Of a stretch of DNA of 64,000 nucleotides, positions 34,335 through 41,404 are shown one piece after another. The position numbers and the translations under genes are program-made. Each line of letters opens with the position of its first letter. The first letter of the stretch is position 1. The DNA is from Chloroflexota bacterium (GTDB lineage Bacteria > Chloroflexota > Anaerolineae > Anaerolineales > Villigracilaceae). The stretch covers positions 1 through 64,000 of the forward strand of contig JACAEM010000019.1 in NCBI GenBank assembly GCA_013388855.1, in the 5' to 3' direction. The notes under the pieces were generated by a model, which saw nothing but the letters and a program-made list of their open reading frames with translations, was not told the origin of the DNA and did no database searches.

Positions 34335-35474
34335 ATGCAGAAGATCTTCATCAGTTATTCCCGCAAGGATACCGATTTCGTCCGCAAATTGGCGGGCGAT
34401 TTCGAAAAAGCCGGATACGATGTCTGGTGGGACCTCACTGACCTGCGCGGCGGTGACGACTGGGTACGCCAGATCCCCGCCGCCATCGAGGCGAGCCAAT
34501 TCATCGTGGTGGTGCTGTCGCCGAATTCCGTTGCATCCGAATGGGTCCAAAAGGAATACACCCAGGCATTATCCCTGCGCAAGAAGATCATCCCAATCAT
34601 GCTGGCATCGTGTAACGTGCCGTTCGCACTGAACACGATCAATTACGTGAATTTCTCAGCCGGGGAATATGAGGACAATTTCAAAAGCACCCTGACCGCC
34701 CTGGGATACAAGGGCAAACCGCCCGCTGTCACGCCGTTCGAAAAGGTTAAATCCACCCTACCTGCATGGACGAAATATGCCCTTCCCGCCTTGCTGGGAA
34801 TCGTTTTTCTGCTGTTCCTGCTATTTCGCCCCGAACCTGACACGCCTCCCCCCACACCTGACCCTGTCTCCACCTCCACACCAACACCTACATCTGAGCC
34901 TTTCACTGCAACTGCCAGTTCCACTGGCACAACGTCGCCCACCACCACGGCAACGCTAACCATCACACCTGTAACGCCGACCTTGACTCCATCTGCCACC
35001 AGAAAACCGCCCTTTGAGTCGCTGAGTTTCTGTGTGCTTGCATTGAAGGATGTGTTCGCCATCAATGTTCGCTCCGGTCCCGGCACCAATTACATCCCTT
35101 TGGGAGAGCCGCTGCGCGTGGGAAAATGCCTTGCCTTTTGGGCGCTCAACGAAGAGGAGACCTGGCTCCTCGTGGCAAACGGTCAAACCGACCCGGATAT
35201 GCGCCAATACGAAGGCGGCTGGATCCGCCGCGATCTATTGATCCCCGAGGAACTGACCGGTCCCATCAACCTGCCCATTGTTACGCTGACATCCACCCCC
35301 ACCAGCACAGCGACATCCACGATCACCCCCACCCAGACCCCTTCCTTCACGCCGACGAGAACGCCCACCCCGACGGAAACCGATACGCCGACATCGACTC
35401 CCACCGATACATCCACGCCAACGCCTACCCCGTCTCCGGAGCCGACGGAAACCGACACGCCGACTCCATCCTGA
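34335..35474 (+). CDS. TIR-domain membrane protein with external SH3 domain
   Basis: 379 residues from ATG 34335 (GGGA 5 bp upstream). ATG 34299 is an alternative with a 12-residue extension. The cytoplasmic TIR domain (1-about 125) begins MQKIFISYSRKDTDF. The W70-x3-E74 motif (SEWVQKEY) is where bacterial NADase TIRs have their catalytic Glu. There is one TM helix (148-165), a Pro/Thr/Ser linker, a bacterial SH3 domain (about 230-305, NVRSGPGTNYIPLG) and a Thr/Pro tail of 65 residues. It looks like a sensor with an outside ligand domain and an inside TIR effector or scaffold. No defence partner gene is adjacent. Function is inferred only. Confidence 0.85.
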   Translation: MQKIFISYSRKDTDFVRKLAGDFEKAGYDVWWDLTDLRGGDDWVRQIPAAIEASQFIVVVLSPNSVASEWVQKEYTQALSLRKKIIPIMLASCNVPFALNTINYVNFSAGEYEDNFKSTLTALGYKGKPPAVTPFEKVKSTLPAWTKYALPALLGIVFLLFLLFRPEPDTPPPTPDPVSTSTPTPTSEPFTATASSTGTTSPTTTATLTITPVTPTLTPSATRKPPFESLSFCVLALKDVFAINVRSGPGTNYIPLGEPLRVGKCLAFWALNEEETWLLVANGQTDPDMRQYEGGWIRRDLLIPEELTGPINLPIVTLTSTPTSTATSTITPTQTPSFTPTRTPTPTETDTPTSTPTDTSTPTPTPSPEPTETDTPTPS

Positions 35475-35504
35475 GCGCGCGATTTACCCGGGTACGAAAA
35501 AGCC

Positions 35505-35710
35505 TCAATAACGCACCATCAACCCGAAGTCCGAGGGGAGAAGCGAATATATATACGCGTCGAAGATGGAACTCCCCACCACCATCCGGTTCAGTAAAAT
35601 TCCCTCGTACTGTGCGCCGATCTTTTCCGCCACGCGAACGCTATAACTCATCCGCATCTTCCAACTGAAACGGACGCAACGCCATCGGTGACACGGGTCG
35701 AAAGCAGCAT
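35505..35710 (-). pseudogene. Decayed GNAT acetyltransferase gene
   Basis: AAGGAG and ATG 35710 open a frame reading MLLSTRVTDGV. One frame over it continues ALRPFQLEDADEL, the typical GNAT N-terminus, and then stops. Immediately after, a different frame gives AEKIGAQYEGILLNRMVV, then SLLPSDFGLMVRY and a stop, the typical GNAT C-terminus. About 350 bp of the middle (acetyl-CoA site) are gone. This explains the 312-bp gap between the TIR gene and the terminator. Confidence 0.65.
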
Positions 35711-35723
35711 ATCCACTCCTTAA

Positions 35724-35755
35724 ATAAAAACGGAGTCATGGTTGTGCGACTCCGT
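35724..35755 (-). terminator. Terminator of the NarL-type regulator gene
   Basis: CGGAGTC / GACTCCG stem on the minus strand followed by TTTTTATTT. Confidence 0.8.
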
Positions 35756-35786
35756 AATTATAGTAGGCTGGCATGCTCTTTGGAAA

Positions 35787-36458
35787 TTAAGTCGTGATGT
35801 ATTCCCGCAGACTGTGCTCCACCGCATACGCCGCGGCTTCCGCACGATTGTTCACGCCCAGTTTCGAGAGGATGCTCGAAACATAATTGCGCACCGTGCC
35901 TTCGCCAAGGAATAATTGCTTGGCGATTTCGCGATTGGTCTTCCCCTCCGAAACCAGCAGCAGCACGTGTTTTTCCTGTTGGCTCAGATGCGCGAACGCC
36001 GAGGCCTCCTCCTCCTTCACAGCGCGGCGTACTTCCTGGAAAACGCGCTGGGTCACCGCCGGGTCAAGCAACGCTTCGCCGCGCGAGACCGCTTCAAGCG
36101 CCTTCACCAAATCGTCGCTCCCGATCTGCTTGAGGATATAGCCCGAAGCGCCCGCCCGAATGGCGGAGAACAACATCTCATCCTCGGCGTACGAGGTCAA
36201 CATGATCACTTTGATGTTCGGGTGCTTGGTGACGATCTGCTCGCATGCTTCTATCCCCGAAGTCCCCGGCAGGCGAATATCCATGACCACCACATCCGGC
36301 TTGAGCATGTCCGTCTTCTCGATCGCCTCCCGTGCCGATGCGGCTTCCCCAATCACATCGAACTGCGGATGGCGTTCCAATAAAGATTTCAGCCCCAGTC
36401 GCACGACCTCATGGTCGTCCACCAGAATGATCCGTTGCTTGGGAGGTTGCTTTGGCAT
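35787..36458 (-). CDS. NarL/LuxR-family response regulator
   Basis: 223 residues. The receiver has DDHE, phospho-acceptor Asp60 ([10 protein letters not shown]), Thr in MLTSYAED and Lys in YILKQI. The C-terminal LuxR helix-turn-helix is at about 155-212 ([20 protein letters not shown]). It is closest in layout to DevR/LiaR regulators. No kinase gene is adjacent, so it is an orphan here. TAAAAT lies six bases before the ATG, consistent with leaderless initiation. Confidence 0.93.
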   Translation of the reverse strand: MPKQPPKQRIILVDDHEVVRLGLKSLLERHPQFDVIGEAASAREAIEKTDMLKPDVVVMDIRLPGTSGIEACEQIVTKHPNIKVIMLTSYAEDEMLFSAIRAGASGYILKQIGSDDLVKALEAVSRGEALLDPAVTQRVFQEVRRAVKEEEASAFAHLSQQEKHVLLLVSEGKTNREIAKQLFLGEGTVRNYVSSILSKLGVNNRAEAAAYAVEHSLREYITT

Positions 36459-36464
36459 ACTCCG

Positions 36465-36470
36465 ATTTTA
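36465..36470 (-). promoter_or_regulatory. -10 box giving a leaderless transcript
   Basis: TAAAAT six bases before ATG 36458 on the minus strand. The intervening CGGAGT is too close to the start to act as a normal ribosome site. Confidence 0.45.
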
Positions 36471-36493
36471 CCCCAAAATTCCCCAAAAAATAT

Positions 36494-36525
36494 AAAAAAC
36501 GGGCGGTTTTGGATGAACATCCGCC
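36494..36525 (-). terminator. Distal terminator below hsp20
   Basis: Minus strand GGCGG / CCGCC with an inner GGATG / CATCC pair, then CGTTTTTT. Confidence 0.6.
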
Positions 36526-36553
36526 TCTCTCCCAGCCGAAGATTGATACCGCT

Positions 36554-36589
36554 TAAAAGATGACAGCCACCTCCCGCGTGGCTGTCATC
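36554..36589 (-). terminator. Terminator of hsp20
   Basis: Minus strand GATGACAGCCAC / GTGGCTGTCATC stem followed by TTTT, 17 bp after the stop codon. Confidence 0.8.
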
Positions 36590-36605
36590 CAATTGTCTGA
36601 CTATT

Positions 36606-37049
36606 TTACTTTGCCTTGATGCTGATGACCTTGGGCTTGACCTCTTCCGCTTTCGGCAGGGTGATGGTCAGAATGCCGTTCTCGAACTCAGCCTTTGCCT
36701 TATCCGCGACCACTTCGGTCGGCAGGATGACGGAGCGCTCGAAGGAGCCCCAGCGCTGTTCACGGATATGCCAGGCGCGTTCTTTCTTCTCTTCCTGCTG
36801 TTTCGCCTCGCCCTTGATGGTAAGCACCTCACCGGTAATATTGATCTGCACCTCGTCGGTTTTGATCCCCGGCAGGGCGGCTTTCACGACGATCTCGTCG
36901 TCGGTCTGGTACATGTCGATCGCAGGCACGGTCCAACTGTCCTTGAAGACAGAGAGCGGGCGGGTGAACGCATCATCAAAAAGACGGTCCATAGCCTCGC
37001 GCAGGGTCATCATCTCACGAGCGGGTTCCCAACGGATTAAGTTAGACAT
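36606..37049 (-). CDS. Hsp20/alpha-crystallin small heat-shock protein
   Basis: ATP-independent holdase in the cytoplasm. 147 residues with AAGGAGGT 5 bp before the ATG. The alpha-crystallin domain (about 42-135) contains VPAIDMYQTDDEIVVKAALP, the RSFxR-like GSFERSVILP and the conserved AEFENGILTITLPK, ending VKPKVISIKAK. It is single-gene. A hairpin lies in its leader. Confidence 0.95.
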   Translation of the reverse strand: MSNLIRWEPAREMMTLREAMDRLFDDAFTRPLSVFKDSWTVPAIDMYQTDDEIVVKAALPGIKTDEVQINITGEVLTIKGEAKQQEEKKERAWHIREQRWGSFERSVILPTEVVADKAKAEFENGILTITLPKAEEVKPKVISIKAK

Positions 37050-37086
37050 AGGTACCTCCTTTTGGTGGTTGATTTATGCCCTTAAT

Positions 37087-37123
37087 ATAAAGAGCCTGCG
37101 TTAGAAGAACGCAAGCTCTTTAT
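37087..37123 (-). promoter_or_regulatory. Hairpin upstream of hsp20
   Basis: Minus strand ATAAAGAGC / GCTCTTTAT with an inner TGCGTT / AACGCA pair, starting 38 bp before the hsp20 ATG and 24 bp after the stop of the gene above. It may be that gene's terminator (poor T-run) or a cis-element in the hsp20 leader. It does not match the CIRCE consensus. Confidence 0.45.
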
Positions 37124-37146
37124 CAAAAATTTATATGAGCTTTTTT

Positions 37147-37467
37147 CTACTTCCGTAGTGGTGATCTGCATCTCTCACACAATTTGCCATCATCCCAATC
37201 TTGTTGCAATCCACATTGGGGACAAAATACCTGTTTTTCAGCTTTCATCCTTTTAGGCATAATTCTGACCATTTCTTCCATTGCAACTACTCCAACAAAA
37301 ACACCTAAAAGGTTACCCGCCAATCCAAAGTAATTTCCTCCAATAAAACCACATACCAAAGCTGTCAGCACCGTCAACATTCCAAATATAACAGGATTGT
37401 GTCCGTTAGTTTTGGCGCGTCTGGACACAATCCCGGTTGCAACAGCAATAAGTACCAACTCAAGCAT
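37147..37467 (-). CDS. Small membrane protein with C-terminal zinc ribbon
   Basis: 106 residues. Two or three hydrophobic helices (about 1-14, 27-62), a basic segment (IMPKRMKAEK), then a zinc ribbon CPQC...CERC (about 82-101). GTGGGAAA precedes the ATG. Not recognised beyond this. The gene is more A+T-rich than its neighbours. Confidence 0.72.
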   Translation of the reverse strand: MLELVLIAVATGIVSRRAKTNGHNPVIFGMLTVLTALVCGFIGGNYFGLAGNLLGVFVGVVAMEEMVRIMPKRMKAEKQVFCPQCGLQQDWDDGKLCERCRSPLRK

Positions 37468-37500
37468 TTTCCCACTCTTATTTGCACTTATGATATAGAT

Positions 37501-38220
37501 TTAATCTTTCTTCCGCTTGTAATCCACAAAACGATATCCAACGCCGCGCTCGGTGAGAATATACTTCGGATTGGCAGGGTCTTTTTCCAGTTTCTGGCGC
37601 AGGTAGTTGATATAGAGACGCACATAATGCGGCTCATCGCGATATTCGTATCCCCATACCTTCACAAGGATCTGGTCGTGGGTCACGACCCAGCCCGCGT
37701 TCTGTACGAGATGATACAGGAGGCGGTATTCAGTCGGGCGCAATTTGACGAGCTTGCCCTCCAGCCACACTTCCCGGCGGTCAAAGTCGATCTTGAGCCG
37801 GTCGTCCACTTCAATGATGTCGTGCATCGAACCGCTGGCGCCCTCCGTACGGCGGATAACCGCTTTCACGCGGCTGACGAGTTCGCGCGGGCTGAACGGC
37901 TTGGTGACGTAATCGTCTGCGCCCAGTTCGAGTCCGCGCACACGGTCATCCTCCTCGCCCTTGGCAGTGAGCATGATCACGGGCACGTTGCTGACTTCCC
38001 GGATGGTCTCAAGCACTTCGAAGCCATCGATGTCGGGCATCATCACGTCGAGCAAAATAAGATCGGGGGTAACGTCGCGCAATTTTTGAATGGCTTGTTT
38101 GCCATTGAAGGCTTCGGCGACCTGGAAGCCGTCGTGCTCCAAATTCATTCGGATGAAACGCACCATGCGCTCCTCGTCGTCCACAACAAGGATACGGCGG
38201 CGCTCAAACTCTTCAGGCAT
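37501..38220 (-). CDS. OmpR-family response regulator at the end of the kinase operon
   Basis: 239 residues. The receiver has VVDDEE, Asp58 ([10 protein letters not shown]), MLTAKG and TKPFSP. The C-terminal winged helix (about 140-235) ends [13 protein letters not shown]. It begins 3 bp after the small-protein gene, so it belongs to the Ser/Thr kinase, PP2C, J-VWA and FHA operon. No His kinase is present, so it may be a target or output of the Ser/Thr kinase. Confidence 0.92.
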   Translation of the reverse strand: MPEEFERRRILVVDDEERMVRFIRMNLEHDGFQVAEAFNGKQAIQKLRDVTPDLILLDVMMPDIDGFEVLETIREVSNVPVIMLTAKGEEDDRVRGLELGADDYVTKPFSPRELVSRVKAVIRRTEGASGSMHDIIEVDDRLKIDFDRREVWLEGKLVKLRPTEYRLLYHLVQNAGWVVTHDQILVKVWGYEYRDEPHYVRLYINYLRQKLEKDPANPKYILTERGVGYRFVDYKRKKD

Positions 38221-38223
38221 GGG

Positions 38224-38466
38224 TTATTCCCTCACAAATCCGATCAGGCTTTCCTCTTCCTGGCTTTCGAGCACTTCGATCAACGCGATCCTAGCAAGGG
38301 GCCAAATCACCTTGGTCACATTCTGCTCCAGATAATGGACATCCTTGCCGTCGCGCAGCCGCGGATTGACCAGTGTAATGATCGTATCGCTGGGTTTGGG
38401 CAATTCCTCGATCTCGCCCAAAATCGACGCTTCGCCGGTAATATGTAAAATAACGGAGTACGCCAT
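38224..38466 (-). CDS. Small conserved-looking protein in the kinase operon
   Basis: 80 residues from ATG 38466 (AAAGG upstream). Soluble and beta-rich: MAYSVILHITGEASILGEIE, then TIITLVNPRLRDGKDVHYL. No Cys, no TM, and an acidic C-terminus. I do not recognise it. Placed between the FHA protein and the OmpR-type regulator with gaps of 24 and 3 bp, it is probably part of the same module. Confidence 0.7.
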   Translation of the reverse strand: MAYSVILHITGEASILGEIEELPKPSDTIITLVNPRLRDGKDVHYLEQNVTKVIWPLARIALIEVLESQEEESLIGFVRE

Positions 38467-38490
38467 GCACAGGCACCTTTCCCGGAACAA

Positions 38491-38997
38491 CTAAATATTG
38501 CGAAGGAGGATCTGTATCTTCAGTTTGCCCACTGCGACGATATCACCATGATTCAGGGGTTCCTCCACATGGGGGTTGAGACGGCGCCCATTCAAATAGG
38601 TGCCGTTCGACGAGCCCAAGTCCATGACCACCACCCGGTTCCCTTCGCGCTTGACGACGGCATGCAAACGGGAAACACCCGAGGCATATGCCTGATATGG
38701 AGTCAGGTCGATGTCGGGCATGATGGGCTGTCCCTCGCTCAGACGCCCTAGGGTGAATTCGTTACGCGAGGCGAGCGGGAGAATCTTTCCACTATCCATC
38801 AAATGCAGGGAGAGCCAGCTGTCACCGGCGGCAACCGGTTCGGGGCGTGGAGCCTTTTTCTTAAGTTCCTCCTCGATCTGCTCGTCTGTGATTGCCTGTG
38901 TGACAAGCGTTTCTATCCCGTCGAGTTGGGCGCCACATTCGGCGCAGAACATCGCTCCTGAAACATTTTGATGCTGACAATTTGTGCATATGATCAT
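38491..38997 (-). CDS. Zinc-ribbon FHA-domain protein
   Basis: Phosphothreonine-reader adaptor. 168 residues. The N-terminal zinc ribbon has Cys4, Cys7, Cys18 and Cys21. A linker follows, then an FHA domain (about 62-165) with the full set of phosphopeptide-binding residues: Gly84-Arg85, Ser109-Arg-x-His112 and Asn131-Gly132. ATG 38997 overlaps the preceding stop codon by four bases, so the two proteins are translationally coupled. It is the likely substrate or reader of the Ser/Thr kinase encoded in the same operon. Confidence 0.93.
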   Translation of the reverse strand: MIICTNCQHQNVSGAMFCAECGAQLDGIETLVTQAITDEQIEEELKKKAPRPEPVAAGDSWLSLHLMDSGKILPLASRNEFTLGRLSEGQPIMPDIDLTPYQAYASGVSRLHAVVKREGNRVVVMDLGSSNGTYLNGRRLNPHVEEPLNHGDIVAVGKLKIQILLRNI

Positions 38998-40481
38998 GAG
39001 ACCAACTCCTTCTTTGGCGGCGTGATGAATAAAGCCCGCGTGCCATATTTGATCTGTTTACTTCCCTCATCCGAGAGGGCATTCTTCCTTTGAAGGTTTT
39101 CCACTTCCAACATAATCGTTTGCGCCAGACTGCGCTCGCCCTGTGTCAACAGGTTCGATGCCAGGGTTTGAAGGTGTCGCGTGGCGGTATCGATCTGTCC
39201 TTTTTCGATTTCCTTCCTGGCGCGTTCCTGCATCCGGTACAGCATCAACCGGGACATTGCCTGAACGATCTGCGGCGGCGGTGGATCCGTCTCCGGTGAG
39301 TCGGATACGGGTCGTCGGAGGCGTAATCGGTGCATCGGAACAGGCGTCGGATGGGAGGCGATCGAGATTTTGAGATTGCCGTCCAGGAAGTCTGTTACCT
39401 CTGATTTTACCGCTTTTGGCTGAATAATGTACTCGAAAAGTATACGAGTGGAAGTATCTTGCAATATTGGCCCCAGGTGGAGGATGTTTCCTTCGAGCGA
39501 GACCGGGGAGGGGTCCGGCTGGAGGCGGAACGCGTATCCCAAGTCGATACCATCGATCGGCTTGAATTCCAGAGTAACTTCCTCGGCATAGACCTGGGCA
39601 AGGGCGTCGAATTTCTCGAGCAGGAGGCGCTTGATGTCCTGCGGTTTGGCGATATAGGCGCTACTTCCACCCGTCCGCGTGGAAAGCACATCCAGAAAAA
39701 TATCGTTCCATTCCTTTCCAATTCCCATGGCACTGATGCCGATGCCATGTTCGGCGAGCCGCGCCGCCAGTGCGAGACATAGTTGCTCGTCGCCATAAGT
39801 CTGACCGTCGGTGAGAAGGATAATGTGATTGATGCGCTTGGAATCGATACTGCGCATGACTTCCTTCGTACCAGCCTCCAGCCCCTGATAGATCTCCGTG
39901 CCTCCGGCAGGCTGTATCATCTGGATCTTCGCCTCCAGGCGGGATCGTTCCTGGTAAAAAGCCGCCGGTATGATCGCTTCGGCGCGATCACTGAACGTGA
40001 CAACACTGAGGATATCCTGCGGCCGGAGGTTTCGCAATACTTGTATGGCGGTCGCCTTGACCATATCCATCTTTTCGCCCTGCATGGACGTGGAGCGATC
40101 GAGCACCAGGCAGACATTGAGCGGTGGAGCGGGCGTTGCCCGCGCCTTGGCAGGGGTCTCGATGTCCAGGATGAGATACAGCATCTGCGGTTCGTCCAGC
40201 CTGATCAGGTTGGGGCGGCTATAGGTGATAGTGTACTCGTACGGTAGATCGACCTTTTCCTCGGGAGGCAGAGTGGCGTCATATTGTGCACGGCGCTTTG
40301 GGTTGGAGAGCGTCTCGTATGCCTGTTGGACGCCTAAAAACAGTTCGGTTTCCCCGGCGGCTGTATTTTTGTCGGGATGGAGTTTTTGCGCCGCATCAAA
40401 GTAGGCGCGCTTAATCTCCTCCTGAGAGGCATCGCGCGGCACACCAAGAAGAGCATAAAAATCCTGTTGACTGAAAGACAT
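38994..40481 (-). CDS. J-domain/VWA fusion protein
   Basis: 495 residues. The N-terminal DnaJ J-domain (about 4-68) has an intact HPD (KLHPDKN), so it can stimulate Hsp70. A short linker leads to a VWA domain (about 115-300) with a complete metal site: DRSTS, Thr in GGTE, and LLTDG. The C-terminal region continues with a beta-sandwich and a helical tail (IVQAMSRLMLYRMQERARKEI). VWA with PP2C and kinase recalls the TerY-P triad, but the J-domain fusion is not part of that set. It is 2 bp after the PP2C gene. Confidence 0.9.
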   Translation of the reverse strand: MSFSQQDFYALLGVPRDASQEEIKRAYFDAAQKLHPDKNTAAGETELFLGVQQAYETLSNPKRRAQYDATLPPEEKVDLPYEYTITYSRPNLIRLDEPQMLYLILDIETPAKARATPAPPLNVCLVLDRSTSMQGEKMDMVKATAIQVLRNLRPQDILSVVTFSDRAEAIIPAAFYQERSRLEAKIQMIQPAGGTEIYQGLEAGTKEVMRSIDSKRINHIILLTDGQTYGDEQLCLALAARLAEHGIGISAMGIGKEWNDIFLDVLSTRTGGSSAYIAKPQDIKRLLLEKFDALAQVYAEEVTLEFKPIDGIDLGYAFRLQPDPSPVSLEGNILHLGPILQDTSTRILFEYIIQPKAVKSEVTDFLDGNLKISIASHPTPVPMHRLRLRRPVSDSPETDPPPPQIVQAMSRLMLYRMQERARKEIEKGQIDTATRHLQTLASNLLTQGERSLAQTIMLEVENLQRKNALSDEGSKQIKYGTRALFITPPKKELVS

Positions 40482-40483
40482 GA

Positions 40484-41392
40484 CTATCCGATTAACTGAA
40501 CGAGGATCACACTAATGTTATCGGGTCCCCCCGCTGCGTTCGCCGCGCTCACCAAATTCTGGCACGCACGCTGGAGGTTGGGCGCGTCTACAATGGAGCG
40601 AACCAGATCCTGCTCGGCGACCACACCCCACAAACCGTCACTGCAAATCATCAAATAACCGGGTTGGGGAAAACCAACCGTAAAAATATCCGGATCAAGA
40701 ATCTCCCCCTGTCCAAGGGCGCGATACAACACATTTCTGTGTGGATAGTTCGCGGCTTCCTCAGGGGTGATATGCCCCAATTCCTCGAGGCGTTTCACCA
40801 GCGAATGATCGCGGGTAATCGGTTCGATGCGACCATCGGGAAAGACAAAATAAGCGCGGCTGTCACCCACATGGGCAACTGTGATCTGCTGACCGACCAC
40901 CAGGGCGGCTGTCAGGGTCGTTCCACTGCCCGGAGCTTCCCGTTGAATGGCGCGTTGCGCCTCGCCCACGGCAGTCTGCATGATTTCTTGAAAGGACTCG
41001 TCCATCGTGTCCGTTTTCACCTGAAAAAGATATGGGTGGAACTTGCGCAGCACATATCCTGCCACGGTGCGGATCGCCGCGTTGCTCGCCACCTCTCCAA
41101 ACTGGTGTCCTCCCATACCATCCGCAACGATGTACAGTCCAAACGGCAGGTTTCCCGAATTGCCAGCCATGGTGGTCGTCAACGCCAGCAGGCTGTCCTC
41201 GTTCAATTCCCGCTGTTTTCCAACAGACTGCCCGCAACCGGAAACTAATTGCTGGAGGTCGTAGCGCGGGTTCTGATTGTTGACGATTGCCTGGATCTGC
41301 TGTTCCGAGAGGGGGGCAGTATTGGCGGTATCCTGTGTATTCGTTGCAGGAGATTTTTTATTACCGAATAACCAGCGAAAAAATTTATCCAC
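40484..41392 (-). CDS. PP2C-family Ser/Thr protein phosphatase
   Basis: Reverses the kinase encoded upstream. 302 residues. After a basic N-terminus and a linker, the PP2C fold (about 50-300) has all metal-binding acids: NEDS, VADGMGGH, SDGLWG and GPDN, plus the GSGTTL and GDSRAY motifs. There is no TM, so it is cytoplasmic. It lies 12 bp after the kinase gene and 2 bp before the J-VWA gene. Confidence 0.94.
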   Translation of the reverse strand: MDKFFRWLFGNKKSPATNTQDTANTAPLSEQQIQAIVNNQNPRYDLQQLVSGCGQSVGKQRELNEDSLLALTTTMAGNSGNLPFGLYIVADGMGGHQFGEVASNAAIRTVAGYVLRKFHPYLFQVKTDTMDESFQEIMQTAVGEAQRAIQREAPGSGTTLTAALVVGQQITVAHVGDSRAYFVFPDGRIEPITRDHSLVKRLEELGHITPEEAANYPHRNVLYRALGQGEILDPDIFTVGFPQPGYLMICSDGLWGVVAEQDLVRSIVDAPNLQRACQNLVSAANAAGGPDNISVILVQLIG

Positions 41393-41404
41393 AAAAACTC
41401 CTTC

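Noticed and set aside
34335-35474. TIR protein considered as part of a Thoeris-type or CBASS defence operon
   Set aside because: No ThsA, cyclase, SIR2 or other effector gene is adjacent. The next genes are a decayed acetyltransferase and an unrelated regulator.
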